Assembly: GCA_016342755.1 (NCBI GenBank)
Contig: JAEINS010000001.1
Span: forward strand, 395,301 to 459,300
Source: Melioribacteraceae bacterium
Lineage (GTDB): Bacteria; Bacteroidota; Ignavibacteria; Ignavibacteriales; Melioribacteraceae
Length of the DNA stretch: 64,000 nucleotides
Reading direction: 5' to 3'
In this document: piece by piece, positions 25,778-34,200 of the stretch
Position numbering within the stretch: the stretch's first letter is position 1
Layout: every line of letters starts with the position of its first letter
Position numbers and translations under genes: made by a program
Notes under the pieces: model-generated
Seen by the model: the letters and a program-made list of their open reading frames with translations, nothing else
Databases searched by the model: none
Told to the model about the DNA's origin: nothing

Positions 25778-25827
25778 AAAACTTAGTGAAACTGATATAA
25801 TCTAGAAATTCGGATTCACTAAGTTTT
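25778..25827 (+). terminator. Strong 13-bp hairpin between the DUF1080 fusion and the isomerase gene
   Basis: AAAACTTAGTGAA (25778-25790) pairs perfectly with TTCACTAAGTTTT (25815-25827) around a 24-base loop. The stem starts with A residues and ends with T residues, so it could stop transcription in both directions. It divides an otherwise continuous rightward unit and may lower expression of the genes downstream. Confidence 0.65.
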
Positions 25828-25898
25828 AATATAACTTTATTAAAAAATGTTGAAAGGATATAAAATTAAAGCAATTAAAATCCATAAGCGGAGGCACA

Positions 25899-26825
25899 AT
25901 GGACAGAAAAAAATTTCTTGCTAACTCAGCTATAGCTGCTGCCGGAATAGCATTAGGTTCAACAAATACTTTTGCGGGAAAAAAGGATTCTACAATAAAC
26001 TCTCCTAAGAAAAAATTTAATCTAAAATATGCTCCACATTTTGGAATGTTTCAAAACAATGCGGGTGAAGATTTAATTGATCAGTTAAAGTTTATGCACG
26101 ATCAGGGATTTACGGCTTTTGAAGATAACGGAATGAAAGGTCGGACTGTTGCAACGCAGGAAAATATTGCAAAACAAATGTCTAAAACCAATATGGAAAT
26201 GGGAGTTTTTGTTGCTCATAATATTTATTGGACTGAACCAAACTTAACAAGCGGTAAAAAAGATTTAAGAGATGAATTCTTAAAAGATATTAAAGAATCT
26301 GTAGAAGTTGCTAAGCGTGTAAATGCTACATGGATGACTGTTGTTCCGGGGCATGTTGATTTAAGATTAGATATGGGATATCAAACTGCGAATGTTGTTG
26401 AATCATTAAAACAGGCCAGCGCAATTTTAGAACCTCACGGTTTAATAATGGTTTTGGAATCACTTAATTTTTATAATCATCCGGGATTATTCTTAAAAAA
26501 AATACCTCAGGCATATGAAATTTGTAAAGCTGTAAATAGTCCTGCGTGTAAAATTTTAGATGATCTTTATCATCAGCAAATACAGGAAGGGAATTTAATT
26601 CCTAATATAGATAAAGCCTGGGAAGAAATTGCTTATTTCCAAATGGGTGATAATCCGGGAAGAAACGAACCTACAACTGGTGAAATAAATTACTTAAATG
26701 TATTTAAACATATTCATGAAAAAGGATTTAAAGGAATACTGGGTATGGAACACGGAAACAGCAAACCTGGCAAAGAAGGTGAAATGGCTGTTATTGAAGC
26801 ATACAGAAATAGTGATCAATTTTAA
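25899..26825 (+). CDS. Exported hydroxypyruvate-isomerase-like TIM barrel protein
   Basis: A 308-residue protein with a Tat-like leader (MDRKKFLANSAIAAAGIA) in which one arginine of the pair is lysine, ending near TFAGK. The body is an AP-endonuclease-2-type TIM barrel of the hydroxypyruvate isomerase (Hyi) subgroup. Telling segments are LESLNFYNHPG, ILDDLYHQQIQEGN and the C-terminal DNPGRNEPTTGEINY, plus the metal-binding Glu in GMEHG. Hyi relatives isomerise short hydroxy-keto acids or, in many genomic contexts, act on keto-sugars. Export is unusual for a Hyi protein and matches the location of the exported oxidoreductases. GGAGG precedes the ATG. Confidence 0.85.
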   Translation: MDRKKFLANSAIAAAGIALGSTNTFAGKKDSTINSPKKKFNLKYAPHFGMFQNNAGEDLIDQLKFMHDQGFTAFEDNGMKGRTVATQENIAKQMSKTNMEMGVFVAHNIYWTEPNLTSGKKDLRDEFLKDIKESVEVAKRVNATWMTVVPGHVDLRLDMGYQTANVVESLKQASAILEPHGLIMVLESLNFYNHPGLFLKKIPQAYEICKAVNSPACKILDDLYHQQIQEGNLIPNIDKAWEEIAYFQMGDNPGRNEPTTGEINYLNVFKHIHEKGFKGILGMEHGNSKPGKEGEMAVIEAYRNSDQF

Positions 26826-26845
26826 CAAATAATTATAACTGGAAA

Positions 26846-28384
26846 ATGTTTAAATCAAAAAAAACTGATAAAAAGAAAACTGGAATTAAAAAGTATTTGT
26901 ACGGCTTAGTTTTTTTACTGGGTATTATTTTTACAATTGGATTTAATTACGGATTAGAATATTCGTCTTCAAATGAGTTTTGTGAATCATGTCACGTTCA
27001 TCCGCAGGCAACACAATCATGGAAGCTGGGAAATCACTTTGATAATAGAAGCGGAGTTCTTGTTAAATGTGTTGACTGCCATTTACCGCCAGACGGTTTT
27101 GATTATCTTTATGCAAAAACTACAACCGGATTAAGAGATGTTTACGGTAAACTTTTTAAAGATGAAGATGAATTTAACTGGGAAGCAAAATCGACAAGAG
27201 AAGGTGCCGAACATCACATTTATAAATCAGGTTGTATAAAGTGTCATCAAAATTTGTTTCCGCGCGCTTTAAGCAAAAAGGGTGAAGACGCGCATTTGTA
27301 TTATGATTCTAATTCGGAGACACTTAGATGTATTAATTGTCATCTTACAACCGGACATTTTCATGAGAAATCTGATGATGATTTAACTAAAAGCTTATCT
27401 GATAAAAACCCGGAACTCTTTACGGCTGCGGCGAAGCTAAAATCATTCGAAAACTTTACTGAAACTATTCCCAATACACATGTATCATGGGAGATGATTG
27501 CTATCCCGGAAGGATCATTTAAGATAGGTACTCCTAAAGAGGAATCTTATAGAAGTGAAGTTGAAGGTCCGCAAAAAGAAGTTAAGATAAGCAAATTTTG
27601 GATGGCTAAGGTTGAAGTTACCTGGAATGAGTTTTTACAATTCTTAGAGGAAACAGGTGTTCAGGGCAGAACTGAAGACCAGAAAAAATCCGTTGCAGAA
27701 AAGAACGGTGTTGATGCTATCTCCGGGCCAACTCCGCCTTATGGAAATCCTGGTCAGGGCTGGGGCAAAGGTGAACGCCCAGCAATTACTATGACTTTTT
27801 ATTCCGCTCAAAAATATTGTGAGTGGTTATCAAAAAGAACAGGTAAAACATATAGACTGCCAACAGAAGCCGAGTGGGAATATGCTTCCCGCAGTGGTGT
27901 TGAATCGGCTTATTTCTTTAAAGGTGATCCTGATACATATTCAGAAAAAAGTTTTTGGAACAGTTTGTTTGGAACTGATACTTCAATAATAAATTCCTAT
28001 GCTGTGTATAGATTAAACAGCAGGGGAAAAACCGGCTTGCCATCATCCGTAAAAGAAAATCCGTTTGGTCTTAAAAATATGTTAGGTAACGTAAAAGAGT
28101 TTTGTGCCGACTGGTACGTTCCAAATTATTATTCCCAGTTAAGTGACGGGGTTATAGATCCCAAAGGTCCGGCTAGCGGCAAGGAAAGAGTTGTCAGAGG
28201 CGGATCGTATAAAAATGATGCATCAGATTTAAGAGCTGGTAAACGTAATTATACTAAACATGATGCATGGATGGTTACAGATCCGCAGATTCCAAAGAGT
28301 CTTTGGTGGTATTCTGACTGTAATGATGTAGGTTTTAGGGTAGTTTGCGAATTTAACGATAAATTATTTCAAATTTCGAAATAA
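26846..28384 (+). CDS. Fusion of a tetrahaem NapC/NrfH-type cytochrome c with a SUMF1 (formylglycine-generating-enzyme-like) domain
   Basis: A 512-residue membrane-anchored protein. A single N-terminal helix (about 17-36) is followed by four CXXCH haem sites: CESCH (46-50), CVDCH (75-79), CIKCH (130-134) and CINCH (162-166). Spacing and context (NEFCESCHVHPQATQSW) are those of NapC/NrfH quinol-oxidising cytochromes. From about residue 208 to 505 it continues into a SUMF1/EgtB/PvdO-type domain (IPEGSFKIG, LPTEAEWEYASR, GLKNMLGNVKEFCADWY, VVRGGSY, DVGFRVV). The catalytic cysteine pair of true formylglycine-generating enzymes, just after RGGSF, is absent; here it reads RGGSYKNDASDLRAGKR. Thus the domain is probably a binding or different oxidoreductase module. 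Neighbours are exported oxidoreductases. Confidence 0.88.
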   Translation: MFKSKKTDKKKTGIKKYLYGLVFLLGIIFTIGFNYGLEYSSSNEFCESCHVHPQATQSWKLGNHFDNRSGVLVKCVDCHLPPDGFDYLYAKTTTGLRDVYGKLFKDEDEFNWEAKSTREGAEHHIYKSGCIKCHQNLFPRALSKKGEDAHLYYDSNSETLRCINCHLTTGHFHEKSDDDLTKSLSDKNPELFTAAAKLKSFENFTETIPNTHVSWEMIAIPEGSFKIGTPKEESYRSEVEGPQKEVKISKFWMAKVEVTWNEFLQFLEETGVQGRTEDQKKSVAEKNGVDAISGPTPPYGNPGQGWGKGERPAITMTFYSAQKYCEWLSKRTGKTYRLPTEAEWEYASRSGVESAYFFKGDPDTYSEKSFWNSLFGTDTSIINSYAVYRLNSRGKTGLPSSVKENPFGLKNMLGNVKEFCADWYVPNYYSQLSDGVIDPKGPASGKERVVRGGSYKNDASDLRAGKRNYTKHDAWMVTDPQIPKSLWWYSDCNDVGFRVVCEFNDKLFQISK

Positions 28385-28400
28385 ACATTGGGAGTTAAAA

Positions 28401-29717
28401 ATGAGTAAAGATTTTAATCGTCGTGAATTTATGGGTGTTGCAGGCTTAGCAGCAACCGGATTAGCAATTGGTTTAGCAGGATGTGGAAAGAACAGGACAT
28501 TCGAATTGAAGCCGTTTTTGGATCAGGCACCTGATGGCAAAGAATTAAAAGCCGGTTTAATTGGCTGCGGAGGAAGAGGTACAGGAGCGGCAATTAATTT
28601 TCTTGATGCCGGACCAAACTTAAAAATACATGCTTTGGGTGATTTGTTTAAAGACAGAGTTGACGGATGTAAAACAAAGCTTAAGAATGAAAAAAATGTT
28701 GAAGTCGCGGATGAAAACTGTTTTACAGGTTTTGATGCTTATGAAAAAGTAATAGATTCCGGTGTTGACATAATTATATTAGCTACACCGCCTCATTTTA
28801 GACCTATGCAATTTGCGGCAGCTATTGACGCACGCAAACATGTGTTTATGGAAAAACCTGTTGCAGTAGATCCGGTTGGTGCACGTTCAATAATGGCTTC
28901 ATCTAAAAAGGCTGAAAAATTAGGTCTTGTTGTTGGAACAGGAACGCAAAGAAGGCATCAGCGCGATTATGTAACCGCATTTAAACAAATTTATGAAGGT
29001 GCAATTGGTGAAGTTGTTTCTGCAAATTGCTACTGGAATCAGAGTCAGCTTTGGTATAGAGAGCCTAAAAAAAATCTGTCTGAAATGGAAAATATGATTC
29101 GTGACTGGGTAAACTGGACCTGGCTTTCAGGCGATCATATTGTTGAACAGCATGTTCATAATATTGATGTAATACATTGGTTTTCAGAAGCAAAGCCAGT
29201 TAAAGCGGTTGGTTTCGGTTCAAGACAGCGAAGAGTAACCGGTGATCAGTATGATAATTTTAGCGTTGATTTTGAATATGATAATGGGATGCATATGCAT
29301 AGTATGAGTCGTCAGATAAATGGCTGTGCTAATAATGTGTCCGAATTTATTAAAGGTTCAAAAGGTTATTCTAATTGCCAAAATAAAATATGGAACGATA
29401 AAGGTGAAGTAATCTGGGAATATAAGTACGCTAAAACAGATGATGAATATTGGGCGGCAAACAATCTAAAAGTTTCACCGTACGTTCAGGAGCATATTGA
29501 TCTTGTTACAGCTATTAGAAATAACAAACCTTATGTTGAGGCTGAACAAACCGCCATTTCTACTATGGCTGCTATAATGGGCAGAATTTCGGCTTATACC
29601 GGTAAGGAAGTTACCTGGGAAGAAATGATGAATTCAAATATAAAACTTGGTCCTAATGAGTATTTACTTGGTAAAGTTGATGTGATTAAATCAGTTAAAG
29701 TTCCCGGTGTTGAATAA
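28401..29717 (+). CDS. Tat-exported lipoprotein Gfo/Idh/MocA oxidoreductase
   Basis: A 438-residue Gfo/Idh/MocA protein. Its leader combines a twin-arginine motif (FNRREFMGVAG) with a lipobox (IGLAGC, Cys28), so the folded holoenzyme should be exported by Tat and then lipid-anchored. The Rossmann motif is AGLIGCGGRG, the lysine motif is MEKPVAV and the active-site region is VEQHVHNIDVIHWF. A membrane anchor keeps it next to the tetrahaem-SUMF1 protein encoded 16 bases upstream, which fits a shared electron path at the membrane surface, though this is not proven. The substrate is unknown, presumably a sugar or glycoside. Confidence 0.87.
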   Translation: MSKDFNRREFMGVAGLAATGLAIGLAGCGKNRTFELKPFLDQAPDGKELKAGLIGCGGRGTGAAINFLDAGPNLKIHALGDLFKDRVDGCKTKLKNEKNVEVADENCFTGFDAYEKVIDSGVDIIILATPPHFRPMQFAAAIDARKHVFMEKPVAVDPVGARSIMASSKKAEKLGLVVGTGTQRRHQRDYVTAFKQIYEGAIGEVVSANCYWNQSQLWYREPKKNLSEMENMIRDWVNWTWLSGDHIVEQHVHNIDVIHWFSEAKPVKAVGFGSRQRRVTGDQYDNFSVDFEYDNGMHMHSMSRQINGCANNVSEFIKGSKGYSNCQNKIWNDKGEVIWEYKYAKTDDEYWAANNLKVSPYVQEHIDLVTAIRNNKPYVEAEQTAISTMAAIMGRISAYTGKEVTWEEMMNSNIKLGPNEYLLGKVDVIKSVKVPGVE

Positions 29718-29734
29718 ATTTTAAAGGTAATAAT

Positions 29735-31075
29735 ATGAAAAGAAGAGATTTCTTAAAGGCGGGTGCGGCAGCTTCAGCGTTTTTTATTGTTCCTAGAAAT
29801 GTACTGGGAAAGGGGTTTGTAGCACCTAGTGATAAACTTAATATTGCCTGTGTTGGTTCCGGCGGAATGGGTGATTATAATTTAAGTTCATGCACTGAGG
29901 AAAATATTGTCGCATTATGTGATGTTGATCATATTAATGCCTCGCATAATTTTGAAAAATTCCCGGACGCTGTAAAATATAAAGACTACCGTGTAATGTT
30001 TGAAAAACAAAAAGATATTGACGCGGTAATTATAGCTACACCGGATCACACACATGCCGTAATAACTATGGCTGCAATGCAGTTAGGCAAACATGTTTTT
30101 TGTCAGAAACCTTTAACACATACTGTTGAAGAAGCCAGGCAAATTGTAAAGGCGGCAAAGTATTATAAAGTTCAGACACAAATGGGTAATCAGGGACATT
30201 CTTCCGAACATATACGTCTCTTAAAAGAGTGGATTGCAGATGGAGCTATTGGAAATGTTACAGAAGTACACGCATGGACTGACAGACCAGTTGGTGGTGA
30301 TCCATGGTCTACATTCGATGTAAAGGCAATGCCAAGTGATACACCTCCTTTACCCGAAGGTATGGCATGGGATTTATGGTTAGGTCCGGCACCCGAACGT
30401 CCTTATCATCCGGATTATCATCCTGGTAAATGGAGAGCCTGGTTCGATTTTGGGACCGGTGCTTTGGGCGATATGGGTTGTCATATTCTTGATCCCGCAT
30501 TTTGGGCTTTAGATCTTGGTTCTCCAACTACTATTCAGGCTACATCAACACATTGGGAACCAGATGTTGCTTCACAAACATTCCCGAGAGCGTCAATTGT
30601 CAGGTATCAGTTTCCTGAAAGAGGAGAAATGCCGCCGGTTAAATTGACATGGTACGATGGCAGATTGCTGCCTCCAATACCTGAAGAACTTGAGCAGGGA
30701 AGAGAATTGCCCGGAAGCGGAGCAATTATAATTGGTGATAAAGGTAAGATAATGCACGGTTCTCATGGAGCAAGTGGCATGAGGATTATTCCTGAAGAAA
30801 AAATGAGAGAATATAGCCGTCCGGGAAAAACTATTCCGCGTGTAAATAATACACACGAAGGAGACTGGATAAGAGCATGTAAAGAAGGCAAAGACGGCGT
30901 TCCAGCTAGTTCAAACTTTAATTACGGTGGTGCTTTAACAGAAATGGTTTTATTAGGTATGGCAGCAATAAGATCAAAAGATGAAATATTAAAATGGGAT
31001 TCTGATAAACTTGAGTTTACGGATAATCCCAATGCTACCCGACTTTTATCTAAAGAGAATAGAACCGGCTGGTAA
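29735..31075 (+). CDS. Tat-exported Gfo/Idh/MocA oxidoreductase (QKP paralogue B)
   Basis: A 446-residue Gfo/Idh/MocA protein with a Tat leader starting directly at MKRRDFLKAGAAASAFF. It is a clear paralogue of the protein encoded at 19974-21344: both have the QKPLTHTVEEAR-type lysine motif with Gln instead of Glu, PYHPDYHP, DFGTGA-GDMG-HI-D and the E-LE-GRELPGSG segment. The cofactor motif is IACVGSGGMG. It ends the rightward unit that starts with the MFS gene and is followed by a long hairpin. Duplication of this subtype across the divergent promoter suggests two related substrates, or a forward/reverse pair. The sugar itself is not known. Confidence 0.88.
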   Translation: MKRRDFLKAGAAASAFFIVPRNVLGKGFVAPSDKLNIACVGSGGMGDYNLSSCTEENIVALCDVDHINASHNFEKFPDAVKYKDYRVMFEKQKDIDAVIIATPDHTHAVITMAAMQLGKHVFCQKPLTHTVEEARQIVKAAKYYKVQTQMGNQGHSSEHIRLLKEWIADGAIGNVTEVHAWTDRPVGGDPWSTFDVKAMPSDTPPLPEGMAWDLWLGPAPERPYHPDYHPGKWRAWFDFGTGALGDMGCHILDPAFWALDLGSPTTIQATSTHWEPDVASQTFPRASIVRYQFPERGEMPPVKLTWYDGRLLPPIPEELEQGRELPGSGAIIIGDKGKIMHGSHGASGMRIIPEEKMREYSRPGKTIPRVNNTHEGDWIRACKEGKDGVPASSNFNYGGALTEMVLLGMAAIRSKDEILKWDSDKLEFTDNPNATRLLSKENRTGW

Positions 31076-31094
31076 AAATTATCTCCTGCTTTTA

Positions 31095-31125
31095 AGCGGT
31101 TGACAATTAATTTTTGTTAACCGCT
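31095..31125 (+). terminator. Hairpin terminator-like structure after the oxidoreductase unit
   Basis: A 12-bp stem, AGCGGTTGACAA (31095-31106) with TTGTTAACCGCT (31114-31125), contains one G-U pair and a 7-base loop. No long T-run follows directly, but the position between two units supports a terminator. Confidence 0.6.
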
Positions 31126-31226
31126 ACTTCAAATTTTATTATTTAATATTGATGGGCAGGAATAAGTTTACTATATTGACTTAAAGGATTTCGTAAGATA
31201 AATTATAAAAAATAACAGGTGATTAA

Positions 31227-34200
31227 ATGTCCAGAATATCAACATACATTTTTTGTCTATTTCTAATATTTAGCAACATAACCGCGCAAAAAACCGGCTA
31301 CACGGAATTATGTGAAGGGAATAATAATTTTACTGCTCCGGCAAGTTTTGTTTTGGAACAGAGTTCAGGAATTCTTTCGGTCGAAATTAATAAAGAATCC
31401 AGTAAAACCTGGCAGGGCTTTGGAACTGAATTAGTTGACATGGTTGATATTACTTCAAAAGAAATTGTTAATTTAAGATTGAAGGCAGATACACCTATGC
31501 TGTTATCTGTACAGATATTTGATGGATACTATGTTTATACAACCAGAAGTGTTAAGATTTATCCTTCCGAAGATTTTGTCGATTATTGTATCGATTTTAC
31601 CGGATCATCATCCGTTGATAAAAAAATGATTAAAAAGATTCTTTTAACACCTAACGGAAATACAATTGAACAGTTTCATGCAAATCTTCAAATAGATGAA
31701 ATAAAACTTGGAACAGATGCGCAATATCTGGCATCTGCCGGAGCAGTTTCTAAAAAAAATGTTTTTACTGAATCAAAAAATAATAAGCTGCTTTTATTAG
31801 ATATTGATAATAGTCAATCGATATCAATTATAGAAAGTGGTTTGGGAATTGAAAATATTCAAATTGGTGAAATTATAAATAAACAATCGGAAATAACTTT
31901 TGATTGTAAAGAGAGTTTTATTGGAAGTGATTATTTTTCTGTATCTATAAACGGAATTGAAAATTATGAAAACAATGAAATAAAAATCCCGATAAATATT
32001 GAAGGAAATAATACTCCGTTTATTGAAAGTATTACCGGCAAAAATATTTTGGCTGGTGATACAGTTTTGGTTTCTCTAAAAAATATTACCGATGGCAACA
32101 GTACAGTTGAACAGAATTTAATTATTTCGGCAACAAGCAATAATCAGGAAGTATTGCCGGATAGTAATATAACGGTCGATTTTAATATTGGCGAGTCTGT
32201 TGGCAAACTTAGATTCAGTTGTAATAAAGCTGATTCAAATATAATTGTAACAATTAAACTAGATGATCAATATTCTGTAAATAGTATATATGAAACATCA
32301 TTTTTAGTAAATTCATTTAATCAGATTAATAATAAACCGGAGATTGACGCGGTTTTTGATAAATTTATTTACATCGAAAATGGTGAGTCCAGTATTTCAC
32401 TTTCGGGCATTAGTGACGGAGACGCCGACCAGCAGAATTTAAGCTTCAGTTTTGAATCCGGTAATTCTAACATAGTTCCAAATGCAGATATAAGTGTAGA
32501 GTATGTTCAGGGAAGTTCCGAAGGATTGCTAAAAGTAATTCCCAAAGCCGCCGGAACAACCCGGATTACGATAAGTGTTGCTGATGATGGCGGAAACAAT
32601 AATAATAATGGCAACCAATTAACAGAAATCTCTTTTAATCTTGAAGTAGGAAATTTGCCTAAGAATGGTGATGTTGCCGATTTTAGTTCATTTGATAATT
32701 GGGGAAGAAGTTTTGAAAATGGGCAGCAGTATTATGAACTTGGCACATTTCACGGAAAAGAGAATGTGCTGAAAATAACTTTAAACGATAAAGCATGCTG
32801 GACCGGAACCATTTATAATCTACCGGAATTAAATCTGGATAAACATCGTTACATGAGCTACGAAATTTATTTTGAAGGGAAAAGTTTCGAACAATTTTCG
32901 AGCGGTAAAACACATGCTTATTTTTATGATGACGGCTGGGATGCGGATATAAATAGGAATGTAAATGCGGCACATGATGAGAGAATGACTATCCCTATTA
33001 AAAAATGGGGAGCTGTTTTTTTAGATTTTAGAAAAGCAGGCGGATTGGATAATAATAATGGTGAAGAAATAAATGTAGCAAGAATTAAAAAGGTATTGCT
33101 TAATTATGCGTCTGATTTTACATGGCCGTTTCCAATTGATGACGGAACTGTTTATATAGCTAATTTAAAAGTTGGAGATGCAGTGCCAGACAGTTTAATT
33201 CCGGTAATCCCAACTAAATGTACAATAAATCCGGTTGCAAATCAGGTTGTGTTTAGCGGAGATTCCGAACAAACTATTCATTTAACCGGCATTGGCAATG
33301 GCAAAACTGATGGAATAAAACCTTTGTTAACTATTGCAGCTAGTGACACAACTTTAATTGAAGGCATTGTGGTTTCAGAGATTGATGATTCAGGAAAAGC
33401 CTTTGTAAATTATACTCCTAAAGATCTGACTGGGAAAACGTCAGTATCAGTAACAGTTTCAGCTAATGATGCAAATGCTAAAACAATTGTTTTTGTAATT
33501 GATGTTATTGATAAAGATATAACAAAGACAGTTGATGTAGAACTATTTCCGGGTACAGGTTATCAGACAATGCAGGGCTTTGGTACTTTCTATTTTCCAT
33601 CCAGGCAGAATTATACAAATATTTATACCGATGAACTGGGTGCTTCCGCAGTCAGGATTGGTTTAATAAGTAATCAGATTGAGCCGGTAAATGATAATGA
33701 TGATCCAAACGTATTAAATTTAAGCGCGTTAAATTATGATGCATTCGATTTTGATTATCTAAGAAGATTAAAAGAAAACGGTGTTGAGAATTTTATACTT
33801 ACTTCATGGTCGCCTCCGGCATGGATGAAAAAGAACATGTCAGTAGATTACGGTTATGCATCGGCTCCAAATTATGCTGAGACTGATAACATTCTTGAAC
33901 CATATTATTATGATGAGTTTGCTGAGAGTATGGTAGCTGTAGTTAAAATTTTAAAAAATGAAGCTGATATTGATCTGTACGCGATTGGTATCCAGAATGA
34001 GCCTGCATTTAACGAACCTTATGCCAGTGCGGTTCTTAGTCCGGATAAATTTGCTGATTTAGTTGGTATTGTTGGCGAAAGATTTGAAAGGGAAGGAATA
34101 ACAACCAAGCTATATATGCCTGAACAGGTTTTTTCGCAGTCGCATTATTCTATGGCACAATATATTAATGTGCTTATTGCCAGACCTGAGTCTGAAAAAT

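Noticed and set aside
26846..28384. Calling the SUMF1 part a sulfatase-activating formylglycine-generating enzyme
   Set aside because: The essential cysteine pair is absent and no sulfatase gene was found in the window.
31176..31204. TTGACT - 17 bases - TAAATT before the GH30 gene, like an E. coli sigma-70 promoter
   Set aside because: The other promoters of the window follow the TTTG/TAnnTTTG pattern, and the -10 match is poor, so this is likely chance in AT-rich DNA.
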